From: Bacillota bacterium
Lineage (GTDB): Bacteria > Bacillota > Clostridia > Peptostreptococcales > Anaerovoracaceae
Direction: 5' to 3'
NCBI GenBank assembly: GCA_017626845.1
Contig: JAGAHX010000035.1
Coordinates: 40,517 to 104,516, forward strand
DNA length: 64,000 nucleotides
Each line of letters opens with the position of its first letter. Position 1 is the stretch's first letter. Shown here one piece after another: positions 8,914 to 18,614 of the stretch. Under the pieces are notes generated by a model that saw nothing but the letters and a program-made list of their open reading frames with translations, had not been told where the DNA came from and did not search any database. The position numbers were made by a program, and so were the translations under genes.

Positions 8914-9399
8914 CTATTCCTCCTCGATGGTGACCCGCTTCATTCTCTGGTCTTCGAGAGGCTTGTCCCGGAAATCGCGGCGGGCAGACACGATCTTGCG
9001 GGCAACGTCGAGCCCCTCGATCAGACAGCCGAACGCTGCATACTGCCCGTCCAGATGGGGTGCGTCGTCCACCATGATAAAGAACTGGGAACCGCCGGAG
9101 TTGGGGTCCATCGCGCGCGCCATGGAGAGCACGCCTGCGGTGTGTTTCAGGTTATTGGGCACGCCGTTGGCGGCAAATTCGCCCTTGATGTTCCAGCCGG
9201 GGCCGCCCATGCCGGTGCCGGTGGGGTCGCCGCCCTGGATCATAAAGCCGGGGATGACCCGGTGAAAGATGACCCCGTCATAGAAGCCGTCTTTTACCAG
9301 CTTTTCGAAATTCGCCACGGTGATGGGTGCGGTCTCGGGATAGAGTTCCGCTCTCATTACGCCGCCGTCTTCCATTTCGATTCTAACGATCTTTGCCAT
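8914..9399 (-). CDS. Cyclophilin-type peptidyl-prolyl cis-trans isomerase
   Basis: This 161-aa protein is a single cyclophilin domain: FHRVIPGFMIQGGDP contains the catalytic arginine, followed by GSQFFIMVDDAPHLDGQYAAFG. There is no signal peptide, so it is cytoplasmic and probably assists proline-limited folding. The start at 9399 (MAKIVRIEM) is preferred over an ATG 24 nt upstream that overlaps proS. Its insertion between proS and cysS is a local variation on the usual clostridial order. Confidence 0.95.
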   Translation of the reverse strand: MAKIVRIEMEDGGVMRAELYPETAPITVANFEKLVKDGFYDGVIFHRVIPGFMIQGGDPTGTGMGGPGWNIKGEFAANGVPNNLKHTAGVLSMARAMDPNSGGSQFFIMVDDAPHLDGQYAAFGCLIEGLDVARKIVSARRDFRDKPLEDQRMKRVTIEEE

Positions 9400-9400
9400 G

Positions 9401-11137
9401 CTATTTACCGTACCTTTCTGCATTTACGAGTTCAACGGCCTTCGCCAGCGCTTCGTCCGCGCTCAGTTCCAGCACATCCCCGCCTCTGCGGAGCTTGTAT
9501 TCTACGATGCCGTCGGCAGCCTTCTTGCCTACGACGATGCGGATGGGAATGCCGATGAGGTCCGCATCCTTGAATTTGACGCCGGGACGCTCGTCTCTGT
9601 CGTCGAGGATGACTTCCACGCCGGCCTTCTGCAGCTTCGCATAGAGATCCTCCGCCAGAGCCTTCTGCGTCTCGTCCTTAATGCCCACCAGGTCGATGAT
9701 GACGTGGTAGGGAGCGACGCTCATGGGCCAGATGATGCCGTGTTCGTCGTGGTGCTGTTCCACGATGGCCTGCATGGTGCGGCTTACGCCGATGCCGTAG
9801 CATCCCATCTGGACCAGCTGGTCCTGCTGGTTCTCGTCTTTATAGGTGAGCCCCAGAGCCTTGGAATATTTGTCGAAGAGCTTAAAGACCTGACCCACTT
9901 CGATGGAGCGGGCGGAGCGGACAGGCTGGCCGCAGACCGGGCAGGGATCGCCTTCCTGCAGCAGCTTGATGTCCTTTACGATGTCGGCCTTGTAGTCTCT
10001 TCCGTAGTTGACGTTGATGTAGTGATGATCTTCTTCACAGGCGCCTGCGCACATGTTCTTGGCGTTCACCAGCTCGCTGTCGACGACGATGGTGCAGTCG
10101 TGCAGGCCGATGGGGCCGGTAAAGCCGCCCACGCAGCCGGTCGCTGCAGCCATAGCCGCTTCGTCCGCCATGGTGAGGGCGAATTCCGGGATATCCAGGG
10201 CGTTGACCAGCTTGATCTCGTTCACCTGCCGGTCGCCGCGGATGAAGGCTGCCACGTAGCGGATGGGATCGTCGTTGGTCACCTGGACCTGGTACAGCAG
10301 CGCCTTGATGCTCTTGTCCTGGGGCAGACCCAGGAAATTGCAGACGTCTTCGATGGTCTTCGTGCCCGGGGTCAGCTTCTTTTCCAGGGGCTTTTCGTCT
10401 TCCTGCGGCATCACCGCGTCGCGGAAGTCGGCCTTCTCGTCGGTGGCCGCCATGTCGCAGTGGTCGCAGTACAGGATGGTCTCCTCGCCCACTTCGCACA
10501 GCGCGCAGAACTCGTGGGAGCCGGTGCCGCCGATGGCGCCGGTGTCCGCCTCGACCGGTCTGTAGTTGAGTCCGCAGCGGTCGAACACGTTGCAGTAGGC
10601 GTCATAGTTCAGCTGATAGGACTTGTCCAGACCTTCCGTATCCCGGTCGAAGCTGTAGTTGTCTTTCATGACGAACTCGCGGCTGCGGATAAGGCCGAAG
10701 CGGGGACGGGCTTCGTCCCGATACTTGTTCTGGATCTGGTACAGCTGTACCGGAAGCTGCCGGTAGGACGTGATGTTCTGACGGGCGATGTCCGTAAAGA
10801 CCTCTTCATGGGTGGGTCCGAGACAGAAATCTCTGCCGTCCCGGTTCTTGATGCGCCACAGCTCGGGGCCGTAAGCGGTCCAGCGGCCGGATTCTTCCCA
10901 GAGTTCCGCCGGTTCCAGGATGCTGGGCTTGATCTCCTGAGCGCCGATGTTGTCCATCTCTTCCCGCACGATGTTTTCGATCTTGCGGAGCGTCCGGGTA
11001 CCCAGGGGCAGATATGCGTAAACTCCCGCCACCTGCTTGCGGATGAATCCGGCGCGCAGCAGCAGGATATGGCTTGCGATCTCAGCTTCTGCGGGCACTT
11101 CCCGCAGGGTGTACAGATACATGTTCGATGCTCTCAT
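9401..11137 (-). CDS. proS: Prolyl-tRNA synthetase (bacterial type with editing insertion)
   Basis: This 578-aa class II synthetase attaches proline to tRNA-Pro. Motif 2 and 3 regions are visible (RDEARPRFGLIRSREF and GCYGIGVSRTMQAI), and the middle third holds the YbaK-like editing insertion of the long bacterial form. The start at 11137 (MRASNMYLYTL) has AAAGGAA upstream; an ATG 45 nt earlier lacks support. It is flanked by ispDF and the cyclophilin gene in the same orientation. Confidence 0.97.
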   Translation of the reverse strand: MRASNMYLYTLREVPAEAEIASHILLLRAGFIRKQVAGVYAYLPLGTRTLRKIENIVREEMDNIGAQEIKPSILEPAELWEESGRWTAYGPELWRIKNRDGRDFCLGPTHEEVFTDIARQNITSYRQLPVQLYQIQNKYRDEARPRFGLIRSREFVMKDNYSFDRDTEGLDKSYQLNYDAYCNVFDRCGLNYRPVEADTGAIGGTGSHEFCALCEVGEETILYCDHCDMAATDEKADFRDAVMPQEDEKPLEKKLTPGTKTIEDVCNFLGLPQDKSIKALLYQVQVTNDDPIRYVAAFIRGDRQVNEIKLVNALDIPEFALTMADEAAMAAATGCVGGFTGPIGLHDCTIVVDSELVNAKNMCAGACEEDHHYINVNYGRDYKADIVKDIKLLQEGDPCPVCGQPVRSARSIEVGQVFKLFDKYSKALGLTYKDENQQDQLVQMGCYGIGVSRTMQAIVEQHHDEHGIIWPMSVAPYHVIIDLVGIKDETQKALAEDLYAKLQKAGVEVILDDRDERPGVKFKDADLIGIPIRIVVGKKAADGIVEYKLRRGGDVLELSADEALAKAVELVNAERYGK

Positions 11138-11154
11138 AAAGTGTATGTTCCTTT

Positions 11155-12273
11155 CTATTTGACAGTCGCGGATGCCAGGCACGCCATGGCGCTTCCGTCT
11201 CCGGTAAAGCCCAGACCTTCTTCGGTCGTAGCTTTGATGGACACAGCAGAAGCGGGGACGCCCAAAGCCTTCGCGGTGTTTTCGATCATCGTCTGCGCAT
11301 AAGGCGCGATCTTCGGTCTCTGCGCGATGAGCGTGGCATCCACGTTCCCGATGGAGAAACCGTTCTGTTTCAGGATCTCCGCGGTCCTACGCAGGATCTC
11401 GGAGCCGGACATGCCCTCGTAAGCGGGGTCGTTGTCCGGAAAATGCCGGCCGATGTCGCCCAGCGCGGCGGCGCCCAGCAGGGCGTCGGCGATAGCGTGG
11501 GACACCACGTCGGCGTCGCTGTGACCCAGCAGCCCCTTTTCGTAAGGGATCTCGCAGCAGCCCAGCATGAGTTTTCTTCCGGGGACGAGCCGGTGTACGT
11601 CGTAGCCGTTTCCGATGCGGATGTTCACGGGCAGATCCTCCGGTGTCGTTATCTTATAGTTTGCATAGGAGCCTTCCGTGATGCGGACCGGCCCTCCTTT
11701 GCCGTAATGTTCGAAGACGCCGGCCTCGTCCGTGCCGGAAAAACCGGTCGCTTCCGCGTAGTCGAACGCCTCCTGCAATAGCCTGCGGTCGAACCCCTGG
11801 GGCGTCTGCACTTCGAAAAGCGCGTTCCGGTCCAGCGTTCCGTCCTCCGTGCGTATGGTGCTCTTTGGATGCACGCAGGGAACGGCGGCAGCGCAGATTT
11901 CCAGGGATTCCAACACCCGCCGGATGACCCCTTCCTCCACGAAGGGCCGGGCGGCATCGTGCACCAGCACGGTGTCCACCTCCTCCGGCAGGCTCTTCAG
12001 CGCCTTGGATACGCTCTCCTGGCGGGTGGCGCCGCCTGCTGTGAGGGTCACCTGCGGCAGACCGTAGCGATCCAGCAGCTCTCTGCAGTAGGCCATATCC
12101 TCCGCCGGCACGGCGGCGGTGACCCAGCCGAACGCCTCCATAGCACAAAAAGCCCTGGCGGCTTTCACCAAGACCGGAGCATCCCCCAAAAGGCGGTATT
12201 GCTTTGGAACGCCGCCGCCCATTCGGCTTCCCGAACCGGCGGCGGCTAAAATAACAGCGATCTTTTCTGTCAT
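11155..12273 (-). CDS. ispDF: Bifunctional IspDF (MEP isoprenoid pathway)
   Basis: This 372-aa fusion carries IspD (about residues 1-213; [18 protein letters not shown] nucleotide-binding loop and [11 protein letters not shown]) and IspF (about 216-372; GNGYDVHRL metal-binding motif and [19 protein letters not shown]). It catalyses two non-consecutive steps of the methylerythritol phosphate route: CDP-ME formation and cyclisation to MEcPP. Fused ispDF is less common in Firmicutes than separate genes, but the yacL-ispD neighbourhood is standard. All expected motifs are present, so both halves should be active. Confidence 0.96.
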   Translation of the reverse strand: MTEKIAVILAAAGSGSRMGGGVPKQYRLLGDAPVLVKAARAFCAMEAFGWVTAAVPAEDMAYCRELLDRYGLPQVTLTAGGATRQESVSKALKSLPEEVDTVLVHDAARPFVEEGVIRRVLESLEICAAAVPCVHPKSTIRTEDGTLDRNALFEVQTPQGFDRRLLQEAFDYAEATGFSGTDEAGVFEHYGKGGPVRITEGSYANYKITTPEDLPVNIRIGNGYDVHRLVPGRKLMLGCCEIPYEKGLLGHSDADVVSHAIADALLGAAALGDIGRHFPDNDPAYEGMSGSEILRRTAEILKQNGFSIGNVDATLIAQRPKIAPYAQTMIENTAKALGVPASAVSIKATTEEGLGFTGDGSAMACLASATVK

Positions 12274-12282
12274 GGGTGCTGT

Positions 12283-13395
12283 CTACATAATGGGTGCGGG
12301 TTTGACGAAGATCATGCGGCCGGCAGAAGTCTGCAGCACGCTGGTCACGGCCACGTTGATGGTCTGGCCGATAAACTTCTTGCCGTCCTCGACCACGATC
12401 ATGGTGCCGTCGTCCAGGTACCCCACGCCCTGGTTGTTTTCCTTGCCCTCCTTGACGAGGAAGACCTGCATCTCCTCGCCGGGCAGCACCACCGGCTTTA
12501 AGGTATTGGCCAGCTCGTTGATGTTGAGCACGCCGATCCCGGTAATGGTGGCAACTTTGTTTAAGTTGAAGTCGTTCGTAACGACCATGCCCTTCATGAT
12601 CTGGGCGAGTTTTAAAAGCTTTACGTCTACTTCGGGAATCTCTTCCAGAGCTTTCTCCGAAGTGGTATCGTAGATCTCGATGCCGTAGTCGCTTTGGATA
12701 CGGTTGAGGATATCCAGCCCTCTGCGTCCGCGGTTGCGCTTGAGGGAATCCGAAGAATCCGCGATGTGACGCAGTTCCACGAGCACGAAGTCGGGAATGA
12801 TGATATTGCCTTCGATAAAGCCTGTCTTAAGAATGTCTGCAATACGCCCGTCTATGATGACGCTGGTATCCAGTATCTTTGGCGAAGCTCCGGCGTTTTT
12901 TGCCTTGCTTTTCGCCGTCGGTTCTTTGCTGGTGATGGAGGAGAACAGCGGTTTTCCGATGTCGGAATTCAGCCGGCGCCCAACGGTGACCCCGATGGTG
13001 CCGAAAAACAGATAAAGTGCCAGGGATATGACGACGTTCAGATTCATCGCCTTGAGGATCTGGACCTCATTAATAATCTGCGAGATCAGAAACGCGATGA
13101 CGAAACCAACGACCAATCCGATGGAACTTGCCGCGATCTCCGTGGCCGGGACCTTCTTCAGTCTCGAATCCACGTTCTCCATTATTTTTTCCCCGCGCTT
13201 ACGGAAAAACCCGAATAAAAAATCAAAGATAAATGCAAAAAAAACGGTACCGGTGCAGATCCAGAGGACCTTCTGTCCCGGGGTCATCCCCCAGGCTTCT
13301 CCGAGGATCTCGGGTCTGGCACTGAGTGTGGTGATTCCGTAACCGACAAGCGCTCCGCTCAGACAAACGATGATGCGGAACACTCTGTTTAGCAT
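12283..13395 (-). CDS. yacL: Membrane PIN/TRAM-domain protein (YacL family)
   Basis: This 370-aa protein has about four N-terminal membrane helices (residues 1-150), then a PIN nuclease-like domain starting ILDTSVIIDGRIADI with conserved acidic residues, and a C-terminal TRAM domain. YacL-type proteins are membrane-anchored putative RNases next to carD and ispD in many Firmicutes. Their substrate is not established. Length and domain order are normal. Confidence 0.92.
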   Translation of the reverse strand: MLNRVFRIIVCLSGALVGYGITTLSARPEILGEAWGMTPGQKVLWICTGTVFFAFIFDFLFGFFRKRGEKIMENVDSRLKKVPATEIAASSIGLVVGFVIAFLISQIINEVQILKAMNLNVVISLALYLFFGTIGVTVGRRLNSDIGKPLFSSITSKEPTAKSKAKNAGASPKILDTSVIIDGRIADILKTGFIEGNIIIPDFVLVELRHIADSSDSLKRNRGRRGLDILNRIQSDYGIEIYDTTSEKALEEIPEVDVKLLKLAQIMKGMVVTNDFNLNKVATITGIGVLNINELANTLKPVVLPGEEMQVFLVKEGKENNQGVGYLDDGTMIVVEDGKKFIGQTINVAVTSVLQTSAGRMIFVKPAPIM

Positions 13396-13464
13396 TGTGT
13401 CTCCTTTCTGTTTCGTTAAGTTTTTTCTCTATGTCAAACGACGCAGCCTCGTCTTGCGGGGAAG

Positions 13465-13938
13465 CTAGACGGCGCTGTCGATCATGTCCAAGGCGTCTTT
13501 TTCCGCCACGCCCCGCACCAGCACGATCTCGCTGGCCAGGATCTGGCGGGCGTTTGCAAGCAGTTTCTTTTCTCCGGTAGAGAGGCGTTTCGCCCGTTCC
13601 ACGCGCATCAGGTTGCGGATGACCTCTGCCACTTTCGCGGGGTCTCCGCTGCGGAGCTTGTCCATGTTCTCCCGGTATCTGCGGTTCCAGTTCTCGTCCA
13701 TCGGCGTGGATTCGGCGGAGAGCACGTCAAGAACGCCGCAGACTTCCTCTTCCGACACGATGGGTCTGAGGCCTGCCACGTCCGATCCTTTGACCGGGAC
13801 CATCACCTGCAGATTGCCATAGGGAATGCGCAAGATATAATAGGCCCTGGTCTCGCCCAGGACCTCTTTTTCCTCGATATTCTGAATGGTGCCGGCCCCG
13901 TGCATCGGGTAAACGACCTTATCTCCTATGGAAAACAT
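13465..13938 (-). CDS. carD: CarD-family RNA polymerase-binding regulator
   Basis: This 157-aa protein starts MFSIGDKVVYPMHGAGTI, the typical CarD/CdnL RNA-polymerase-interacting Tudor-like domain, followed by a basic helical DNA-binding region. CarD proteins stabilise open complexes, notably at rRNA promoters. GGAGG lies eight bases before the ATG. It is adjacent to yacL as in other clostridia. Confidence 0.93.
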   Translation of the reverse strand: MFSIGDKVVYPMHGAGTIQNIEEKEVLGETRAYYILRIPYGNLQVMVPVKGSDVAGLRPIVSEEEVCGVLDVLSAESTPMDENWNRRYRENMDKLRSGDPAKVAEVIRNLMRVERAKRLSTGEKKLLANARQILASEIVLVRGVAEKDALDMIDSAV

Positions 13939-13976
13939 GACAATCCTCCAAACATATTATATCTGCCGAAGATTGT

Positions 13977-15446
13977 TTAGTCAATCACAGGAAGCTCAAA
14001 CCAGAAGGTACTTCCTTCGCCCAGAGTACTTTCCACCCCGTAGACCGCATCGTGCCGCTCCAAGATCTCCTTCGTGATGGACAGGCCGAGGCCGGTGCCG
14101 CCCTTGGAACGGTGACCCCGGGAGCTGGCCCGCTCATACCGGTTCCAGATATTCTCGATGTCCTCCGGCGCGATGCCGATGCCCTTGTCGCGGACCTCGC
14201 AGCGCAGTTTTTTCTTATCCAGAGAAAACGCCACGGTAACGTCCTTGCGGTCGCCGCTGTAGCGCACCGCGTTGGAGATGAGGTTGGAGAGCACCTGCTG
14301 CATGCGGTGTTCGTCCGCGTTCACCAGCACGGGCTCGTCCAGCGTTTCCAGGGAGATCGTAAAGCCCTCCTGCTCCTCCAGCACCCGGTAGGTGGCCAGG
14401 ATGCCTTCGGCGCACTTCTGCAGGTCCATAGGCTCCTTCTTTACGGTTTCCACGCCGGCCTGCAGGCGCGACAGCGTAAGGATGTCGTTTACCAGGTAGC
14501 TCAGCCGGTCGGATTCCTCGATGATGACCCCCAGATGTTCGTTGCGCTTCTCCGGGTTTTCGCCCGAGATGTCGCGGATCATCTCCGCGTAAGATTTGAC
14601 CATGGTGATGGGCGTGCGCAGATCGTGGGACACGTTGGCCATCAGGTCGCGCTGCAGCTGATCCGTCTTGGACAGCGCCTCCGCCGTCGTGTTGAGCGTG
14701 CCGGCCAGATCGTTGATCTCCCGGTAGCTGCTGCCTTCGAATTCCACGTCGTAGTGCCCTTCCGCCAGCTCGGACGCCTGCTTCGTGATCCCGGTAATGG
14801 GCCGGGCGATGCGGCTGGAGATGTAGAACGCCAGGATGCCTGCCACCACCAGGGAGATGGCGGTGACCGTCAGCAGCTGCTTGGCCAGAATGCCGACGGC
14901 GGGGCCCATCGGCGTAAGGGGCGCGAAGGCATAGAACCGCACGTTGGGACGGTATTGGCTGTCCACTTTGGCAGCATATACCTGGGTCACGATCTCCCCG
15001 GTCTGATTGGAGATCTTAAAGGTCACCGGCTCGCCGTTGTTGGCGATGAGCCGTTCCCGGGCCAGATCCACGCCGCTGCGGCCATAGTAGTAGCGGCCCG
15101 CGGAGCCCTGGTCCGTGGAGGAGATGTTGAAACTTTCGTCCTCCGCCTCGATGAAGAAGTACATGTCGTTGGCGTTGGAGATGGTGCCGATCTCCTGCAG
15201 GTAGCTTTCCAGGTCCAGCGTCTCGCTGGCGGAATACTGGAAGCTGAGGGAGCTGACGGCGGTCTGCACCTTCTTCTCCATCTCGCTCTCGTAATACTGT
15301 TCCAGGAACACGGTCTGGAAGAACCAGAGCATGCCCATCAGAGCCAGCGCAAACATGATAAAATACGCAGTGAGCCGGAAGCGCACACTGCGTGTTTTAT
15401 ACTGTTTCGGGCTTTTCTTCTTTTCAGTCTTCAAACTTGTATCCAA
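13977..15446 (-). CDS. Sensor histidine kinase
   Basis: This 489-aa protein has two membrane helices (about 25-47 and 185-210) enclosing an extracytoplasmic sensor region, then HAMP (about 210-265), HisKA with NVSHDLRTPITMVKSYAEMI carrying the phospho-histidine, and HATPase_c (N box LSNLISNAVRYS, G boxes DKGIGI and GGTGLGLSI). It overlaps the response-regulator gene by 23 bp, so the pair is coupled. The stimulus is not evident. The extracytoplasmic domain is not a recognised PAS or Cache from the sequence alone. Confidence 0.95.
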   Translation of the reverse strand: MDTSLKTEKKKSPKQYKTRSVRFRLTAYFIMFALALMGMLWFFQTVFLEQYYESEMEKKVQTAVSSLSFQYSASETLDLESYLQEIGTISNANDMYFFIEAEDESFNISSTDQGSAGRYYYGRSGVDLARERLIANNGEPVTFKISNQTGEIVTQVYAAKVDSQYRPNVRFYAFAPLTPMGPAVGILAKQLLTVTAISLVVAGILAFYISSRIARPITGITKQASELAEGHYDVEFEGSSYREINDLAGTLNTTAEALSKTDQLQRDLMANVSHDLRTPITMVKSYAEMIRDISGENPEKRNEHLGVIIEESDRLSYLVNDILTLSRLQAGVETVKKEPMDLQKCAEGILATYRVLEEQEGFTISLETLDEPVLVNADEHRMQQVLSNLISNAVRYSGDRKDVTVAFSLDKKKLRCEVRDKGIGIAPEDIENIWNRYERASSRGHRSKGGTGLGLSITKEILERHDAVYGVESTLGEGSTFWFELPVID

Positions 15447-16098
15447 TGCCTCTCACCGTGGTGATCTTATCCCGGTAATCGCCCAGGCGGCCCCGCAGGT
15501 TCTTGATGTGGGTGTCGATGGTGCGGTCATCGCCGAAGAAATCGTAGCCCCAGATGTCCTGCAGCAGCTTGTCCCGGGACAGGGCGATGTTCTTGTTTTC
15601 CATGAGGTAGACCAGCAGCTCGTACTCCTTGAGTGTAACGTCGATGCGCTTGCCGTCGATGGTAACGGTGCGGCTGTTCTTGTTGACCACGAGACCGCCG
15701 GAAGCCAGTTCCGCGGAAGGCGTCTGATTCTCCGACGCGTTGCGGCGCGCCAGCACGGCAGCCACCCGGGCCATGAGCTCCTTGGGGCTGAAGGGCTTTA
15801 CCACATAGTCATCGATGCCCAGCTCGAAGCCGAACAGCTTGTCGTATTCCTCACCGCGGGCGGAGAGCATGATGATGGGAATATCCTTATCCTTGCGGAT
15901 CTCCTTGCAGGCGGAATAACCGTCCAGCTTGGGCATCATAATGTCCATGATCACCAGGTCGTAGTGGTCGTTTAAGCACATGTTGACGGCCTGCATGCCG
16001 TCCTCCGCCTCTCCGGTCTCGTAATGATTAAATTCCGCGTATTCCCGGATGACTTCCCGGATCTTCGCTTCGTCGTCTACGATGAGGATCTTAGCCAT
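15424..16098 (-). CDS. OmpR/PhoB-family response regulator
   Basis: This 224-aa protein has a receiver domain (phospho-acceptor D52 in LVIMDIMMPKLDG, conserved VVKPFSPKEL lysine) and a C-terminal winged-helix DNA-binding domain (DKLLQDIWGYDFFGDDRTID). It is the partner of the downstream histidine kinase. Its start lies 8 bp inside the end of radA, so it may be cotranscribed from the radA promoter. Confidence 0.96.
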   Translation of the reverse strand: MAKILIVDDEAKIREVIREYAEFNHYETGEAEDGMQAVNMCLNDHYDLVIMDIMMPKLDGYSACKEIRKDKDIPIIMLSARGEEYDKLFGFELGIDDYVVKPFSPKELMARVAAVLARRNASENQTPSAELASGGLVVNKNSRTVTIDGKRIDVTLKEYELLVYLMENKNIALSRDKLLQDIWGYDFFGDDRTIDTHIKNLRGRLGDYRDKITTVRGIGYKFED

Positions 16099-17494
16099 TG
16101 TTCTTTCCTTTCTGCGAAGCCTCCATGGCTTCTTTTACGGTCGTGACCCCGACCAGCTCCAGCTCGCGGGGAACATCCTTTACCCGTCCCAGATTGCGTC
16201 TGGGGAGGATGATGCGGTCGAACCCCATGCGGGAGGCTTCCTTGCACAGTTTTTCCGCGTGCATCACGGGGCGCAGATCGCCCGTCAGGCCGATCTCCCC
16301 GATGATGAGGGTGGTATGGGGGATGGAGATGCCCTTTTCCGCCGACCAGACCGCCAGCGCCACCGCCAGATCCGTGGAGGTGCCTTCGGGCTTTAAACCG
16401 CCCACGACGTTTACGTAGACGTCCCGGGACAGCAGGCTGATGCCGGCTTTGCGTTCCAGCACGGCGATGATCATGTTAAGACGGTTCGCCTCCACGCCGA
16501 TGCCCGTACGGCGGGCAAATCCGATGCCGGAGGGCCCGGTGAGCGCTTGGATCTCCAGCAGCAGCGGCCGAGTGCCTTCGTAGACTGCCGTCGCCACCGC
16601 GCCTTCCGCCGAATCCTCGAAGCCTTCCAGAAAGCTGCCGGACAGGTTGTCCACTTCCACAAGGCCTTCTTCTCTCATCTCGAAGGCGCCGATCTCGGAC
16701 GTGGTGCCGAAACGGTTCTTGAGCGAGCGAAGGATGCGCAGATCCTGATTGCGTTCTCCCGTAAACTGCAGCACCGTATCCACCATGTGCTCCACGATCT
16801 TCGGTCCTGCGAGCTCGCCGCTCTTCGTCACGTGGGCCACGACAAACACGGGAATACCCTGGCCCTTGGCAACGTTCATCAGCAGATTGCCGCAGGCCCG
16901 CACCTGGGACACGCTGCCCGGGGCGGATTCCAGATCGCTGCAGTACATGGTCTGGATGGAGTCGATGATGAGGAAAGCCGGATGCAGCTGATTGACCGCC
17001 TCCAGCACGTTTTCCATGTTGGTCTCCGCCAGCAGATAGAGGTTCGACAGATCGCCTTGGCAGACCCGGTCGGCCCGCATCTTGATCTGCTCCTCGGACT
17101 CTTCGCCGGAGACGTAGAGCACCGTGCCCTCCTTCTGTGCGATCGAAGAAGCCGCTTGGATGATGATCGTGGATTTGCCAATGCCCGGTTCACCCGTGAT
17201 GAGGGCGATGCTGCCCTGCACGAGACCGCCGCCCAGCACCCGGTTGAGCTCCGCGATGCCGGTATCGATGCGGCTGGCCTGGGAACTATGCACCTCGCCG
17301 ATGCGGACCGGTTTAGGCGCCTTCCCTTCCAGCACGCCGGAGGCGGTACGCCGCCGGACGTCGGATGCCGGTGCGGGGGTCACCTTCTCTTCGACGAACG
17401 AATTCCAGGCGCCGCAGATGCACTGACCCATCCATTTCGGGCTCTCGTACCCGCACTCCTGGCATACAAAAACTGTCTGCGCCTTCTTTGCCAT
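16091..17494 (-). CDS. radA: DNA repair protein RadA (Sms)
   Basis: This 467-aa protein has an N-terminal four-cysteine zinc finger (CQECGYESPKWMGQCICG), a RecA-like ATPase (Walker A GEPGIGKST), the RadA-specific KNRFG motif and a C-terminal Lon-like domain (GGLKPEGTSTDLAVALAV). RadA promotes branch migration during recombination. It is usually followed by disA in clostridia; here a two-component system follows instead. Confidence 0.97.
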   Translation of the reverse strand: MAKKAQTVFVCQECGYESPKWMGQCICGAWNSFVEEKVTPAPASDVRRRTASGVLEGKAPKPVRIGEVHSSQASRIDTGIAELNRVLGGGLVQGSIALITGEPGIGKSTIIIQAASSIAQKEGTVLYVSGEESEEQIKMRADRVCQGDLSNLYLLAETNMENVLEAVNQLHPAFLIIDSIQTMYCSDLESAPGSVSQVRACGNLLMNVAKGQGIPVFVVAHVTKSGELAGPKIVEHMVDTVLQFTGERNQDLRILRSLKNRFGTTSEIGAFEMREEGLVEVDNLSGSFLEGFEDSAEGAVATAVYEGTRPLLLEIQALTGPSGIGFARRTGIGVEANRLNMIIAVLERKAGISLLSRDVYVNVVGGLKPEGTSTDLAVALAVWSAEKGISIPHTTLIIGEIGLTGDLRPVMHAEKLCKEASRMGFDRIILPRRNLGRVKDVPRELELVGVTTVKEAMEASQKGKNNG

Positions 17495-17497
17495 GAA

Positions 17498-18430
17498 CTA
17501 GATCTCCGTATTGTTGATGTTCTGCAGGTTGTCGCCGAATTCGTCCGGTGCGCAGACACGGCCCGCCAGGATCCAGCGGTCGTGCTCGGTGTCGTGGATG
17601 AGCGGCTTGATGAGCCGGAACCCTTCGATGGCGCCGGTGGTCTTTACGTGGGTACGGGGACCGGTGCAGAACCGTTTTTCTCCGCCGATGGACACATGGT
17701 TCTCGTCCACATAATCGATGGGCATATCCTTCGCGATGTCTTCGAGGACCGCCCGTTCCATAATATCCAGATTGACGTTGGGTTTATCGCCGGGGAAGAT
17801 CAGAAGGAAGCCCTTCTTGATGTCGCCGTGGATAGCCCGTGCCATATCTTCGTCGCTCAGATAGCGCTCCGTAAGGTCTTCCGCCGTATGAGCCATCTGA
17901 CGGTATTTGATGGATTCGTAGACGATCTGATGGATCTCGTCGGGGGTGGGACCGAAGATGGTTGGGCGGGTCACGATGATCTCCTCGCCCACGCCGATCA
18001 GCAGATCGGCCTTCTCGTGCATATAGGGATAGAGCAGCTCGTAGTGCTCTACGACGACGCGGCGGTTTCTGCGCTTCGCTTCCATCACGGCGTCCGCCAG
18101 CACGCCGGGCTGGGTAAAGCCCATCTCGAACCGCACGTCTACGTGGTAGGTGTGGGGCGTGTAGAAGATGTTCTCTTCGTCGATGTTCAGCAGGGGCAGC
18201 GGCCGCACGTTGACCCCGGCATCGTCGTTCGTGAGCTCCAGACCCGGGAACATGCCCTTGATGAGCATGGATTTGCCGGCGCCGGATTCGCCCAGGATGC
18301 CGATGATGTGGTCGAACGGAGACAGATGCTGCTGGGCGATCTGCGCGCCTAGCTCGAACATGCGCACCGAACCGCGCGGTGCGAAATATACGCTATATAG
18401 ATGGCTGTTGGTGGAATCGTAGAATGCCAT
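17498..18430 (-). CDS. P-loop protein, probably with an AlaRS second-additional-domain-like C terminus
   Basis: This 310-aa protein begins MAFYDSTNSHLYSVYFAPRG with an ideal AGGAGG before the ATG at 18430; an upstream in-frame extension is not supported. A Walker A motif GESGAGKS lies at about residues 47-54. The C-terminal part (HVSIGGEKRFCTGPRTHV) resembles proteins annotated as containing an alanyl-tRNA synthetase second additional domain. Function is unknown; a kinase-like or tRNA-editing-related role is possible. It lies 3 bp before radA. Confidence 0.65.
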   Translation of the reverse strand: MAFYDSTNSHLYSVYFAPRGSVRMFELGAQIAQQHLSPFDHIIGILGESGAGKSMLIKGMFPGLELTNDDAGVNVRPLPLLNIDEENIFYTPHTYHVDVRFEMGFTQPGVLADAVMEAKRRNRRVVVEHYELLYPYMHEKADLLIGVGEEIIVTRPTIFGPTPDEIHQIVYESIKYRQMAHTAEDLTERYLSDEDMARAIHGDIKKGFLLIFPGDKPNVNLDIMERAVLEDIAKDMPIDYVDENHVSIGGEKRFCTGPRTHVKTTGAIEGFRLIKPLIHDTEHDRWILAGRVCAPDEFGDNLQNINNTEI

Positions 18431-18514
18431 GGGTTCCTCCTTTTGTCCTGATTGTCCTTTCCTTGTTCCTTCAGGCAAATATTTACTAAATTTTGCCAAC
18501 TTTAAGTATACACG

Positions 18515-18550
18515 AAAAAATCCCGTTTGCATAGACTGCAAGCGGGATTT
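18515..18550 (-). terminator. Intrinsic terminator after the peptide ABC transporter operon
   Basis: AATCCCG[T/C]TTGCA arms (18519-18532 region against 18537-18550) form a stem of about 13 bp on the minus strand, followed by six U residues (18515-18520). It lies 65 nt beyond the end of the last transporter gene. Confidence 0.85.
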
Positions 18551-18614
18551 GTGGAAACAATTTTGCTGTTAAACGCATCTGCACAAATCAAGTCAAGCAG
18601 AGCAAGGGGGCATG

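Noticed and set aside
9398..11302. A 634-codon plus-strand open frame
   Set aside because: It lies entirely antisense to proS and the end of ispDF, has low-complexity Val/Leu/Asp/His composition typical of antisense shadows in GC-rich genes, and has no ribosome site. Similar long plus-strand frames at 16547, 31304, 32716 and 45819 were rejected for the same reason.
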